This document shows positions 1-10,292 of a DNA stretch of 64,000 nt, one piece after another. This DNA comes from Acheta domesticus (Eukaryota; Arthropoda; Insecta; Orthoptera; Gryllidae): positions 182,978,856 through 183,042,855 of the forward strand of contig JAHLJT010009419.1 in the NCBI GenBank assembly GCA_031308135.1, written 5' to 3'. The translations under genes were made by a program, and so were the position numbers. The first letter of the stretch is position 1, and each line of letters opens with the position of its first letter. The notes under the pieces are model-generated. The model saw only the letters and a program-made list of their open reading frames with translations. It was not told where the DNA came from and searched no databases.

Positions 1-1030
1 AATCTCCTTCTATTTCTACTGCCTTACGACACCTTTGAAGAAGGGAATGTATACCTGTACGGAAGTAGATACGGTAGAAGCCTGAGCCAGAACGTCTGAG
101 CCACTGTCTAGCTCCCTTCACACTTGAGTAATCATCTCCTGGAAATCAACAGAAACAAAACCTGTTTTTCAGTTGCTGTTCTGTCAATATCCTGTCTATA
201 CTCGATTTTCCTATACCCACTTTCATTGACAATTCTTCTGTCTCTGCGCGAGAGATCCTGAGTATTTGCTTGCCCTAATTTACCGAATATTTACTGACAA
301 TCTGAAATCACCCAGACTTACTCATCTGTGATCAACAGCATCGTCTCCATTCACATTTTTAAACTCTTGTGAATGTTTGTCACAGTCTTGTTCTCACAGC
401 ACGTTGCTTCCGACGAACATGAAATGCAGCTGCCCTTTAAATGAGTGCTACGTGAGCAACACTCGAGGAAACAGGTTGAAATAAATACGAATTCGAGCGA
501 GAAGAGTGATACTACGAAATCGGTAGAGAGTAAAGACCTAGAAAAGAAATTTTAAAAAAGTATGTTAGTTACTTTTGGAGTGAGCTACGTATGTAATACT
601 ATAACAAAAAACGGCGATTTTTCCGCAGAAAAAGTCGTATTGAGGATCTCTGATACCCAAAACGTGGATAATTCTCGTTCGTATGTGCACTGCATTACGC
701 CCTCTAACATCGCGTTCGTTGGTCCGTCTGTCTGATTTCAAAAATTGGCACCAATTTTTTTCTGTATTTGTGAAAATTACAAACGTCTATTTTTTGCTGA
801 TGTTTTACAACTACAATATTCTAGATAGATATTTATTCTTCAAAGTCAGGTCTTTAAATAATGTTAGGTACAATCTTCTCAAAGTAAGACTAGTTTTTTG
901 CGTATAAGACAAAGAAAAAAAAGATTTTCTCAAAAATGGCTCTAATTTTTTCTATAAACGTTTAGAATATATAGATCTAAATACTCTGGAAAACATGACA
1001 CAAAGATTTTTGATGTAACCTTTTAATTTT
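1..1030. other. AT-rich DNA, nothing recognised
   Basis: No domain, RNA gene or clear repeat is visible. Short open frames around 683-907 have no recognisable motif and AT-rich composition, so I do not call them genes. Confidence 0.5.
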
Positions 1031-1040
1031 TTAAATGTGC

Positions 1041-1289
1041 ACGTCGTGGTAACCGCCATAGGTCGTATGTCAAATCTACCGTAGTTTTCAGGAAGAACGG
1101 AAAACGTTCCTACCTCTTCATTTCTTGACAGTCGTTTTCACAAATGTAGAAGCTTGCTATTCGGTTTTCCATTATTCCCTCGTCTTACGACCTACTGCAA
1201 CTGATGTGGTTCTCTTGACTGCTCACAATTGTGTAATAAACAGAAACATGATTTTTTTTGACATACGACCTATTGCTGTTACCACGACG
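1041..1289. mobile_element. MITE-like inverted repeat
   Basis: The left arm (1041-1073, CGTCGTGGTAACCGCCATAG and onward through GGTCGTATGTCAAA) is matched in reverse complement by the right arm (1257-1289, TTTGACATACGACCTATTGC through CCACGACG). Only a few mismatches separate them over about 33 bp. The 180-bp interior is AT-rich and non-coding. No clear target duplication is seen, so the superfamily is unknown. Confidence 0.5.
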
Positions 1290-1299
1290 GTGTGTTCAA

Positions 1300-1900
1300 A
1301 TAGTATTAAATTTCATAATAATTAAAAATTATGGTAAAACGTACGTGCTGATGTAACATCACAAGGTTTGTAAATGCGATAATACTATTTTTGGTATTCC
1401 AGCATTATAAACGACCTTTTCTGTTGCAAGAAATCGTTCATAATCAGGCGTTTTATCGCACAAATGACGTATTAGATTTTATGGCTCGAATGATTGCGTC
1501 ATCACACATTCAGCCAATCGCAGTAAGAGAATTAGGGGGAGGTAGAAGTAAACAGAACAGCCGACCACCGTTTTCTCGCACAGATGTCAAATACCCGAGA
1601 CATCACAGAAAAGTTCTTCGAAAAATTAAGTTTCATTCTCTTATAAATTTATAATGCTGTCATACAAAACAACAGCGTAAGCAACTCGTTTATAATGTTG
1701 CTTTATTGTATTCGTACAAATTTGAAAACTCGCTCCTAAGGTTGCCTGTTTTCAAAACATGCACTCATGCAATAAAGCTTAACATAAACTAATTTCATAA
1801 ACTACTATTTATAATTATTTTGCACACGTTCCGCTGTATAGCTTTGCTCTTCCCCAACCTCATTCTTTTCGTTCTCCATCCACTGCATGACAAGAGAGCC
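1300..1900. other. AT-rich spacer, nothing recognised
   Basis: Open frames here begin at non-ATG codons and show no motif. The stretch leads into the GC-rich island that follows. Confidence 0.45.
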
Positions 1901-1904
1901 TCCA

Positions 1905-2335
1905 CTTCCCCCTACCCTTCCAAGAATCGCCCCCGCAGTGGTGTCCGTGTCCTCCCTCCCGGCGCCGCTCCTTCCCCCTCCTTCCTCGCTGCCCGCGGCG
2001 AGGACGCCCCCGTCGCGGCGCGTCGCGGCGCGTCGCGGCGCATCGGCGGCGAGGTTGGCGCATCTCCCCTGGCGGTCGCTCCGCCCCCGAAACAGATACG
2101 GCGCGTCCTCGCCGCAGGGCGCATGCGCGCGCGCACGCGCAGCCGCCGCCGCCGCCGCCACCGGCGGACACTCGCCGGCTCATCCGCGCGCATCCGTGCG
2201 CATCCGCGGCGCGTCCCTCGCGCCCACGCGCATGCGCCCGCCAAGCCCCCGCGCGCCGGCGCACCTCCGCCGCCGCCCACGCCCACGCCCCGCCAGCGCG
2301 CTCGCCCGCCGCTCCTCCGCCGCTCCCTTCAACGA
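1905..2335. other. GC-rich, CpG-dense island
   Basis: GC content rises abruptly from AT-rich flanks. It includes a short tandem of CGTCGCGGCG near 2014-2040 and runs such as CCGCCGCCGCC. Long overlapping open frames on both strands are Arg/Ala/Pro-rich artefacts of composition. It could be a CpG-island promoter or a GC-rich repeat; no start codon context or splice site decides this. Confidence 0.5.
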
Positions 2336-2337
2336 TG

Positions 2338-2383
2338 ATAATAATAACAGAGAATAATAATAATAATAATAATAGTAGTAATA

Positions 2384-2421
<38 letters not shown>
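2338..2421. repeat. (AAT)n microsatellite
   Basis: Mostly AAT/TAA units with a few AGT variants. It directly precedes a 3' fragment of the R4/Dong-like element and is the first of five AAT tracts linking the array. Confidence 0.95.
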
Positions 2422-2639
2422 TGTTCCGCAAAATTTGTGTGAGAACTTGGCTAAACTTCCAGGTCATTCAAAGGACTGGGAAGTACAAGAAATTGCTTCA
2501 TTTGGCACAGCTCACGTTTTGCGCAAAGTATTGTAGAGTCACCGACAGTCCCTAGATCTGCTCCTTAGGTAGTTGGTTACAACCTGGAGTAGATTTTATA
2601 CTCAGCCGACTCATAACATCTGTAGTCGTGATATGGAGC
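2422..2639 (+). mobile_element. R4/Dong-like element, 3' fragment (copy 0)
   Basis: The sequence matches the last part of the coding region and the 3' UTR of the fuller copies: TTGTTCCGCAAAATTTG, then CTGCTCCTTAGGTAG and the end GACTCATAACATCT before an AAT tract. Only about 220 bp is kept, as expected from strong 5' truncation during target-primed reverse transcription. It is flanked on both sides by AAT repeats. Confidence 0.85.
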
Positions 2640-2654
2640 AATAATAATAATAAT

Positions 2655-2689
<35 letters not shown>
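2640..2689. repeat. (AAT)n microsatellite between element copies
   Basis: An AAT tract with one imperfection follows copy 0. The full-length copy begins immediately after it at about 2690 (ACTCCACCTAGGGAG). Confidence 0.95.
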
Positions 2690-2690
<1 letters not shown>

Positions 2691-3194
2691 TCCACCTAGG
2701 GAGTACACGACCTTGCAGTTGGTGGTGGAGCTTGAGTACCCCCATGAGCCTTAAAGCTATGTCAGTGGTAGCCTAGCTACCGGTGGGGCCTCCCTTGCTG
2801 AATGGGTTGAAGGTGAGGGGTCAGACGAAGAAGTACTCCATTTTGAGGAGAGTGGGAAGTAAGTAGAGAGGGAAGGGTCATGAACCTTTGGACTTCCTGT
2901 TGTCGGCCCATAGAGGGTACAGGAGAGAAACTGGTTTGGCACACCAGGCCACTGATTAGAGTGGAGGCCCGAACCTTGCATTAGCCAGCGAAGGAGGCTG
3001 CCTTCAGCAGTCAGTGAAAATCCCGTAGGGTTTAGTAATGCCGACTGGCGATCGGAGGGACCCCTTGCTGGGCCCTGCGGGGGGATGCCCCGAGGCCACT
3101 GTGGGTCGCAGTAACGGATGGCAGGAAACAACCCGAGGGTTAAGTGTGATCTGTGAACTCGAACTTGCGTCCTGCGAATCTTCAATTCAAACCA

Positions 3195-5783
3195 ATGAGC
3201 AAAATGGATAGAACAAGCAATGTAATGAATCTTAACGTGCCTTGTTCTACCAATGTCCCATACCTGCTCAGAAACCGAGCTAATGTCACCTTGTCGACGT
3301 CTGGCCATCCCACGGATGCTAGTCCCAGGGACCCAGAGCCGGCAGTAGCTCGAAGCCATCGTCAGAGATGGACCCGGGATGAATTAAAGGAGGTGATGTG
3401 GTGCTTTTACTACGCAAAAGCGAAAAATGGGGGCTCTGAAATAGAAGTTTTCAAGGTATGGAGAGAGCGGAACCCAGATATGAGACCTACCCTAGACTCA
3501 AAGAAGCTTGCCAGTCAACGACGATACATACTCAGCAGTGGAAAATTCACAGCAGATCAACTTGCTGACATTGAGAGAAATGCGGAATATGTACTTCGCT
3601 CGAACAATCCACATGACGAACATGTAGAACTTGAAAATGATGATCCCGTGGAAGGTTCATCGCTTTCCAGTGAAACACACGTCAGTGGTGAAAACTCATC
3701 TGGCAATGAATTACACGATAAGGACATGATGCGAAATCTCCTTCGGCGCGAGATAGAAAGAGTTAGTCAACTTCCGTTTGAATCTCGCGAACCGTTGAGG
3801 AGAATATACGAAAATGCCAAAGCTAAAAGAGTGATAGAAACAGTGAATTCTGTCTTAAATGAGGTGGTGGAGACCCCAGGCAGAGATCTAGATATTACTG
3901 AAATCAATCACATCATATATGCAACTGGATATCTAGTATCTCAGATAATTTTGGGGCCAGCCAAGAACACCGACGGCCGACAGCAAAACAGAGTAAACAG
4001 CTCTGTACCCCCATGGATGAACAGAATTATGAAACGGATAGCCGACACCCGGCGTGAAATATCATTCTTAGCTGAGGCATCTTCTAAATCAACGCACACC
4101 TCTAAAGTTCAACGAAAAATATTCAATGTTGAACAAAAATACCAAATTGAAAATGACACCAGCAGGCTAATGGTAGTTGAGAAGCTAAAAGAGAAAATTC
4201 AAGCATGGGCTCAACGAATAAGAAGGTACAAACGTAGAATAGATTTCCGTGTACAGAACCGGTTGTTTGAAACAGACGCGAAGAGATTCTATCGCAATCT
4301 GACTCAAAAACCGAATGGCAAAGCTGTTACTCCTTCAAAAGATGACGTCGAAGCATTTTGGGCAGGAATCTGGGAAGAGAGCAGATCCTACAACAAAGAC
4401 GCATCTTGGCTTCAATCTGAAGTTGATGCTGCCGATGAACTTGTAGAAACAGTGGAAGATGTTCACCAATTCTCGGAAGAGGACCTCTTCCAAGCAATTA
4501 AGAACATGGGAAACTGGAAGTCCCCCGGGATTGATAAGATCCAGATTTATTGGATTAAGAAATTAACAGCAATACATTCTCATCTAGCAAAGGCTGTTAA
4601 TAAAATTTTTGAAAACCCAAAGGAAATCCCGGAATGGCTCACACGCGGCATCACGTATTTGCTACCCAAAGCGGGAGACAGCTCTTTGGCGAAGAACTAC
4701 AGGCCAATTACTTGTCTGCCAGTACTGTACAAAGTTATAACTTCAGCTATAGCTGACAAAATGTATAGACATCTGGATAAGAATCATCTAATGCCAGCTG
4801 AACAAAAAGGATGTCGTAAAGGCTCTTATGGGTGTAAGGAAATCTTGCTACTGAATAAAGTCATCTTGAATGATGTAAAGAAACGCAAACGTAATTTGAG
4901 CATGGCTTGGATTGACTACCAAAAGGCCTTTGATAGTGTACCACACGATTGGATTTTGAAGACCCTGGAGATCTATCGATTTCATCCTAGACTTGTTGAG
5001 TTTTGCAAGGCTAGTATGAAGTCGTGGAGTACCAGGTTACTAATCCACAGCGGAAAGGAAGCAGTAGAAACCAGAAGTATTCAGATTAACAGGGGTATTT
5101 TTCAAGGAGATTCACTATCCCCTCTGCTGTTTTGCATTAGTTTGATCCCACTATCGAGACAGTTGTCGCAAGCTGACTTTGGTTTTAAGCTCCATGGTGA
5201 TGAAAGGCCAGTATCACATTTGTTTTACATGGATGATCTGAAAGTGTTTGCCAAGAATGAAGCGATTCTCTCCCAAATGCTGTCTGTCGTGAATGACTTT
5301 AGCAATGACATCTGCATGAAGTTTGGTCTTGACAAGTGTGCAAAAATCAATTTAAAAAGAGGGAAACTCACAACGTCTGAGAACATTGAAATTGATACGC
5401 ACACTGTGATTCAAGATCTTGAGCCAGGTAAAACTTACAAATATCTGGGCATTGAAGAATGTGAAACCATCTCGAATGACAGAATGAAAGAGAGAATTCG
5501 TAGGGAGTATTATAGAAGAGTGAGACTGGTCCTGCAGTCCGCTCTGAATTCCAGGAATAAAATATCTGCAATAGGTAGTTTGGCGGTACCTGTAGCCGAA
5601 TACAGTTTTGGACTAGTGGACTGGACTGAGCAAGAAATTCGCACCATGGATCGAAAAACCAGAAAACTGCTGACAATGCATCATGTTCCCACCCTCGAGC
5701 TGATATACATAGACTTTATGTGGCACGTAAGGAAGGAGGAAGAGGCCTCAGACAAATTGAGGCCTCCTGGCACAACGCAGTAG
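3195..5783 (+). pseudogene. Element protein, N-terminal and reverse transcriptase part
   Basis: About 862 codons are read from ATG 3195 (the frame is open upstream to 3153, without an ATG). Near residues 53-110 is a basic, Trp-containing Myb-like segment (RSHRQRWTRDELKEVMW) of the kind used for DNA binding in this group. The reverse transcriptase palm spans roughly residues 430-760. Visible motifs are YRPITCLPVLYK near 500, AWIDYQKAFDSV near 570, GIFQGDSLSP near 633, and the active site FYMDDLKVF near 676. These carry the catalytic aspartates, so the enzyme core itself looks intact. After about 5690 the frame goes wrong: compared with copy 2 one base is missing in CATCATGTTCCCACC, and it ends spuriously at 5783. 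Confidence 0.88.
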
Positions 5784-6601
5784 TCGGGTTGGGTAAGTAT
5801 GTAGTCAGCCATCAAGACGACCCTCTAATGAGGCAGGTCATGAAATCTGACCGAAGAATGGGAAACAGAGGCATTGTTAGTGTAGCAAGAAACATTGCGA
5901 AGAAAACTAGGCAAGACACGTCGAATAACACAGACACTGAACTTCTGATGCTGCTAAACATGAAGTGTGAGACACAAAAAATGTTAAAGAAATCGTGGAG
6001 AGACAAACCACTCCACGGTCAATACCTAAAAAGAATGGACAAGGTGCAGATCAATAAAGATCAATCATTTATGTGGCTTAAAAGGGGAAGGATGAAGCCA
6101 GAATCGGAAGCACTTGTAATAGCTGCCCAAGATCAGGCCTTGAGAACACGACATTATGATAAAGCGGTTCTCAAAATTTCCCAAGATGACAAATGCCGCA
6201 TTTGCCTGGAGCAAGTAGAAACCATTGATCATATTGTCTCAGCTTGTCCAATCCTAGCAAAGACCGAATACCTTAAAAGACATGACAGGGTGTGTAGCTA
6301 CCTCCACTGGCAGATCTGTACCGCCCTCGAAGTTCCAAACACATGCCCCAAGTGGTACGAACACTCACCGAAACCGGTGACGTCTGTTGGATTGTGTACG
6401 ATATTGTACGACCAACAAATTCAAACTGATCGCACGATAGCGGCAAACAAACCGGATATAGTTATCCGGGATTTGGCCAAAAAATCGTGTTTACTTATCG
6501 ATGTTGCTGTACCTTGCGATCAAAACGTCGTTACCAAGGAGGCAGAGAACGTCTTAAATACAAGAGTTTGGAAATCGAGATCAGCCGAATGTGGGGCGTA
6601 A
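5690..6601 (+). pseudogene. Element protein, CCHC knuckle and REL-endonuclease part
   Basis: This continues the same protein after the first frameshift (open from about 5720). It holds a zinc-binding CCHC cluster at about 6194-6247 (CRICLEQVETIDHIVSACP, spacing C-x2-C-x8-H-x4-C). About 200 bases on, at 6449-6515, is KPDIVIRDLAKKSCLLIDV, the PD...D pattern of the restriction-like endonuclease that nicks the target in R2/R4 elements. A second one-base loss near 6547 (GAGAACGTC here, GAGAAACGTC in copy 3) shifts the frame and gives a false stop at 6601. The true C-terminus reads on in another frame to 6756. Confidence 0.85.
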
Positions 6602-6756
6602 AAGCACAGGTCGTCCCGATAGTTATCGGAGCTCTGGGATTTGTTCCGCAAAATTTGAGTAAGAACTTGTCTAAACTCCCAGGTAATTCAAAAGACTGGG
6701 AAGTGCAAGAAATTGCTTTATTTGGAACAGCCCACATTTTGCGTAAAGTATTGTAG
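6550..6756 (+). pseudogene. Element protein, extreme C-terminus
   Basis: The third frame segment of copy 1 resumes after the second frameshift. It reads ISRMWGVKAQVVPIVIGALG and ends with GTAHILRKVL before TAG at 6754-6756. The same ending occurs in copies 2 and 3, which supports it as the real C-terminus beyond the endonuclease core. Confidence 0.8.
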
Positions 6757-6858
6757 AGGCACTGATAGTCACCGAATCTGCTCCTTAGGTAGCTGGTTGC
6801 AACCTGGAGTAGATTTTATATTCAGCCGACTCATAAGATCTTTAGTCGTGATGTAATG

Positions 6859-6862
<4 letters not shown>
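6757..6862 (+). other. 3' UTR of copy 1
   Basis: About 105 bp is shared by all four copies, with CTGCTCCTTAGGTAG, CAACCTGGAGTAGATTTTAT and CAGCCGACTCATAA. Conservation directly before the AAT tract fits recognition of the 3' end by the reverse transcriptase; that role is inference. Confidence 0.75.

Positions 6863-6900
<38 letters not shown>
6862..6900. repeat. (AAT)n linking copies 1 and 2
   Basis: A pure AAT tract of about 13 units serves both as tail of copy 1 and as the junction to truncated copy 2. Confidence 0.95.
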
Positions 6901-6901
<1 letters not shown>

Positions 6902-7447
6902 CCAAAGGAACTCCCGGAATGGCTCACACACAGCATCACGTATCTGCTACCCAAAGAGGGAGACAGCTCTTTGGAGAAGAACTACAAGCCAATCACTTGT
7001 CTGCCAGTACTGTACAAAGTTATCACTGCAGCCATAGCTGACAAAATGTACAAACATCTAGAGAAGAATCATCTAATGCCAGTTGAACAAAAAGGATGTC
7101 GTAAAGGTTCTGATGGCTGTAAGGAAATCTTGCTACTGAATAAAGTCGTCTTGAATGATGTAAACAAACGAAAACGTAATTTGAGCATGGCTTGGATTGA
7201 CTACCAAAAAGCCTTTGATAGTGTAGCACACGATTGGATTTTGAAGTCCCTGGAGATCCATCGATTTCATCCTAGACTTATTGAATTTTGCAAGCTTAGC
7301 ATGAAGTCGTGGAGTACCAAGTTACTAATACAGAGCAGAAAGGAAGCAGTAGAAACCAGAAGTATTCAGATCAATAGGGGTATTTTTCAAGGAGATTCAC
7401 TATCCATGCTGCTGTTTTGCTTTAGTTTGATCCCACTATCTAGATAG
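6901..7447 (+). pseudogene. Copy 2 reverse transcriptase, first part
   Basis: The frame is open from the truncation point to TAG 7445-7447. It includes AWIDYQKAFDSVAHDW and GIFQGDSLSMLLFC. The stop replaces CAG in the copy 1 sequence (a C-to-T change), so it is a simple nonsense mutation inside the palm and not a natural end. Confidence 0.8.
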
Positions 7448-8278
7448 TTGTCGCAAGCTGACTTTGGTTACAAGCTCCATGGTCATGAAAGGCCAGTATC
7501 ACATTTGTTTTACATGGATGATCTGAAATTGTTTGCTAAGAACGAAGCAATTCTCTCCCAAATGCTGTCTGTCGTGAATGACTTTAGCAATGACATCAGC
7601 ATGAAGTTTGGTCTTGACAAGTGTGCAAAAATCAATTTAAAAAGAGGGAAACTCACAACGTCTGAGAACATTGAAATTGATACGCACACTGTGATTCAAG
7701 ATCTTGAGCCAGGTAAAACTTACAAATATCTGGGCATTGAAGAATGTGAGACAATCTCGAACGACACAATGAAAGAGAGAATTTGCAAGGAGTATTACAG
7801 AAGAGTGAGACTTGTCCTGCAGTCTGCTCTGAACTCCAGGAATAAAATATCTGCAATTGGTAGTCTGACGGTGCCTGTAGTAGAGTACAGTTCCGGACTA
7901 GTGGACTGGACTGAGCAAGAAATTCGCACCATGCATCGAAAAAACAGAAAACTGCTAACAATGCATCATGTCGCCCACCCTCGAGCTGATGTACATAGAC
8001 TTTATGTGTCACGTAAGGAAGGAGGAAGAGGCCTCAGACAAATTGAAGCCTCGTGGCACAATGCAATAGTTGGAATGGGAAAGTATGTAGTCAGTCATCA
8101 AGATGACCCTCTAATGAGGCAGGTCATGAAATCTGACCGAAGAATGGGAAACAGAGGCATTGTTAATGTAGCAAAAAGCATTGGAAAGAAAACTATGCAA
8201 GACACGTCAAATAACACAGACACTGAACTTCTGGTACTATTAAAAATGAAATGTGAGACACAAAAAATTTTAAAGTAG
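7448..8278 (+). pseudogene. Copy 2 reverse transcriptase, second part
   Basis: The same frame continues after the nonsense codon. It contains the catalytic FYMDDLKLFAKNEA and then the thumb-like region. It lacks the one-base loss of copy 1 near 5690 (here CATGTCGCCCACC), so the junction into HNAIVGMGKYVV is intact. It ends at a second nonsense codon (8276-8278), where copy 1 has a lysine codon. Confidence 0.8.
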
Positions 8279-8908
8279 TCGTGGAGGGACAAACCCCTCA
8301 CATGGACAATATCTAAAAAGAATGGACAAGGTGCAGATCAATAAAGATCAATCATTTATGTGGCTTAAAAGGGGAAGAATGAAGCCAAAATCGGAAGCAA
8401 TTCTAGTACTGCTCAAGATCAGGCGTTGAGAACATGACATTATGATAAAGCGGTTCTCAAAATATCCCAAGATGATAAATGCCGCATTTGCCAGGAGCAA
8501 GTAGAAACCATTGATCATATTGTCTCAGCTTGTCCAATCCTAGCGAAGACCGAATACCTGAAAGGACATGACAGGGTGTGTAGCTACCTCCACTGGCAGA
8601 TCTGTACCGCCTTCGAAGTTCCAAACACATGCCCCAAATGATACGAACACTCACCGAAACCGGTGACGTCTGTTGGATTGTGTACGATATTGTACGACCA
8701 AGAAATTCAAACTGATCGCAAGAGAGTGGCAAACAAACCGGATGTAGTTATCCGCGATTTGGAGAACAAATCGTGTTTACTTTTAGATGTTGCTGTACCT
8801 TGCGATCAAAACGTCGTTACCAAGGAGGCAGATAAACATCTTAAATACAAGGGTTTGGAAAGCGAGATCAGCCGAATGTGGGGCGTAAAAGCACAAGTCG
8901 TCCCGTAA
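8279..8908 (+). pseudogene. Copy 2 knuckle and endonuclease remnant
   Basis: Several indels break the frame. The CCHC segment is recognisable at about 8478-8535 (CRICQEQVETIDHIVSACP). The endonuclease segment is readable at 8663-8908 (KPDVVIRDLENKSCLLLDV), followed by a stop where copy 1 reads on. Confidence 0.75.
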
Positions 8909-9147
8909 GTTTCGGAGCTCTGGGATTTGTTCCGTAAAATTTGAGCAAGAACTTGTCTAAACTCCTAGGTAATTCAAAGGACTGGGAAGTGCAAGAATTA
9001 GCTTTATTATTTGGAACAGCCCACATTTTGCGCAAAGTATTGTAGAGGCAACGACAGTCCCTAGATCTACTCCTTAGGTAGCTGGTTTCAACCTGGAGTA
9101 GATTTTATATTCAGCCGACTCATAACATCTTTAGTCTTGATGTAGTG

Positions 9148-9149
<2 letters not shown>

Positions 9150-9183
<34 letters not shown>
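9150..9183. repeat. (AAT)n linking copies 2 and 3
   Basis: A pure AAT tract of about 11 units. Confidence 0.95.
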
Positions 9184-9184
<1 letters not shown>

Positions 9185-9872
9185 CTGTTCTCAAAATTTT
9201 CCAAGATGACAAATGCCGCATTTGCCAGGAACAAGTAGAAACCATTGATCATATTTTCTCAGCTTGTCCAATTCTGGTAAAGACCGAATACTTGAAAAAA
9301 CACGACAGGGTGCGTAGTTACCTCCTCTGACAGATCTGTACCGCCCTCGAAGTTCCAAACACATGCCCTAAGTGCTACGAACGCGCCAAAGCCGGTGACG
9401 TCTATTGGACTATGTACGATATTGTACGACCAGCAAATTCAAACTGATCGCACGATAGCGGCAAACAAACCGGATATAGTTATCCGCGATTTGGAGAGCA
9501 AATCGTGTTTACTTATCGATGTTGCTGTGTTTTGCGATCAAAACGTTACCAACGAAGCAGAGAAACGTCTTAAATACAAAGTTTGGAAATCGAGATCAGC
9601 CGAATTTGGGGCGTAAAAGCACAGGTCGTTCCGATAGTTATCGGAGCTCTGGGATTTGGTCTGCAAAATTTGTGTAAGAACTTGTCTAAACTCTCCGGTA
9701 ACTCAAAAGACTGGGAAGTGCAAGAAATTGCTTTATTTGGAACAGCCCACATTTTGCGCGAAGTACTGTAGAGGCCCCGACAGTCCCTAGATCTGCTCCT
9801 TAGGTAGCTGGTTGCAACCTGGAGTAGATTTTATATTCAGCCGACTCATAACATCTTTAGTCGTGATGTAGT

Positions 9873-9876
<4 letters not shown>
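9184..9876 (+). mobile_element. R4/Dong-like element, 5'-truncated copy 3
   Basis: It keeps only the CCHC knuckle onward. The start is equivalent to about 6165 of copy 1. The endonuclease motif is readable at about 9395-9616 (KPDIVIRDLESKSCLLIDV), and a different frame 9583-9771 carries the C-terminus. Frame breaks occur before 9395 and near 9570. The 3' UTR is complete up to the AAT tract. Confidence 0.83.

Positions 9877-9915
<39 letters not shown>
9876..9915. repeat. (AAT)n tail of copy 3
   Basis: This is the last AAT tract of the array. A tRNA-headed SINE starts directly after it. Confidence 0.95.
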
Positions 9916-9916
<1 letters not shown>

Positions 9917-10292
9917 GAGCGATGTGTCTCAGTGCATAGCGAACTGACTTGGCAGTCGGGAACCAGGTTTATCCCCGAACCGGCCATCCTCACCTGGGTT
10001 TTCGTGGTTTCCCTCCGTTATACAGGCGATTGCTGAGATGGTTAAAAAGGTGACGATCACCTCTCATTATTGTCCTATCACCTCATAATTCATAATTCAA
10101 AGCTTAACAACGTTGTCTTACCAAGGGATACGGTTCCCTATAATTATCCCTACGACGGCCCTGGAGAGCGACACACGTCGCTCTCTCGGATATATAGAAT
10201 ATTACTGGGTCTCGGGAGAGAACGTGTAACGTGATTAGAAATGGTCAATACGACGATGACGATGATGATAAGAAGAAGAAGAAGAAGTCCTT
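9916..10292 (+). mobile_element. tRNA-derived SINE
   Basis: A tRNA-like head has an A-box-like GTGTCTCAGTGCATAGCG and a degenerate B box (GTTTATCCCCGAACC). It is followed by the body motif CCTGGGTTTTCGTGGTTTCCC, seen in many insect SINEs. The 3' end is a GATGATGATAAGAAGAAG simple tail. It is inserted against the AAT tract of the array. Confidence 0.65.

Larger units (their letters stand above)
2690..6862 (+). mobile_element. R4/Dong-like non-LTR retrotransposon, near full length (copy 1)
   Basis: It is about 4.2 kb: a 5' UTR of about 500 bp, one broken long reading frame, and a 3' UTR ending just before an AAT tract. The frame runs Myb-like N-terminus, reverse transcriptase, CCHC knuckle, then a PD-type restriction-enzyme-like endonuclease. 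That order is known for the R2/R4/NeSL group. Lying between AAT tracts is what is described for Dong of silkworm, which inserts into TAA repeats. It has no LTRs and no APE endonuclease. Two single-base frameshifts break it, so it is probably dead or nearly so. Assignment to the R4 clade rather than NeSL or Hero is my judgement from the insertion habit. Confidence 0.85.
6901..9150 (+). mobile_element. R4/Dong-like element, 5'-truncated copy 2
   Basis: It begins abruptly at the point equivalent to about 4615 of copy 1 (CCAAAGGAACTCCCGGAATGG) and runs through the palm, knuckle, endonuclease and 3' UTR. The truncation lies directly against the AAT tract. Similarity to copy 1 is high by eye, but there are several stops and frameshifts after 8275. 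Confidence 0.85.

Noticed and set aside
1391..1654. 87-codon frame with some protein-like character
   Set aside because: Starts at TTG, no motif, no splice evidence; too weak to call.
1820..2357. Arg/Ala/Pro-rich frames of 120-170 codons
   Set aside because: Compositional frames of a CpG island on both strands.
2757..3359. 200-codon open frame on the minus strand
   Set aside because: It lies antisense over the 5' UTR and start of the Dong-like copy, whose plus-strand coding is clear; no motif of its own.
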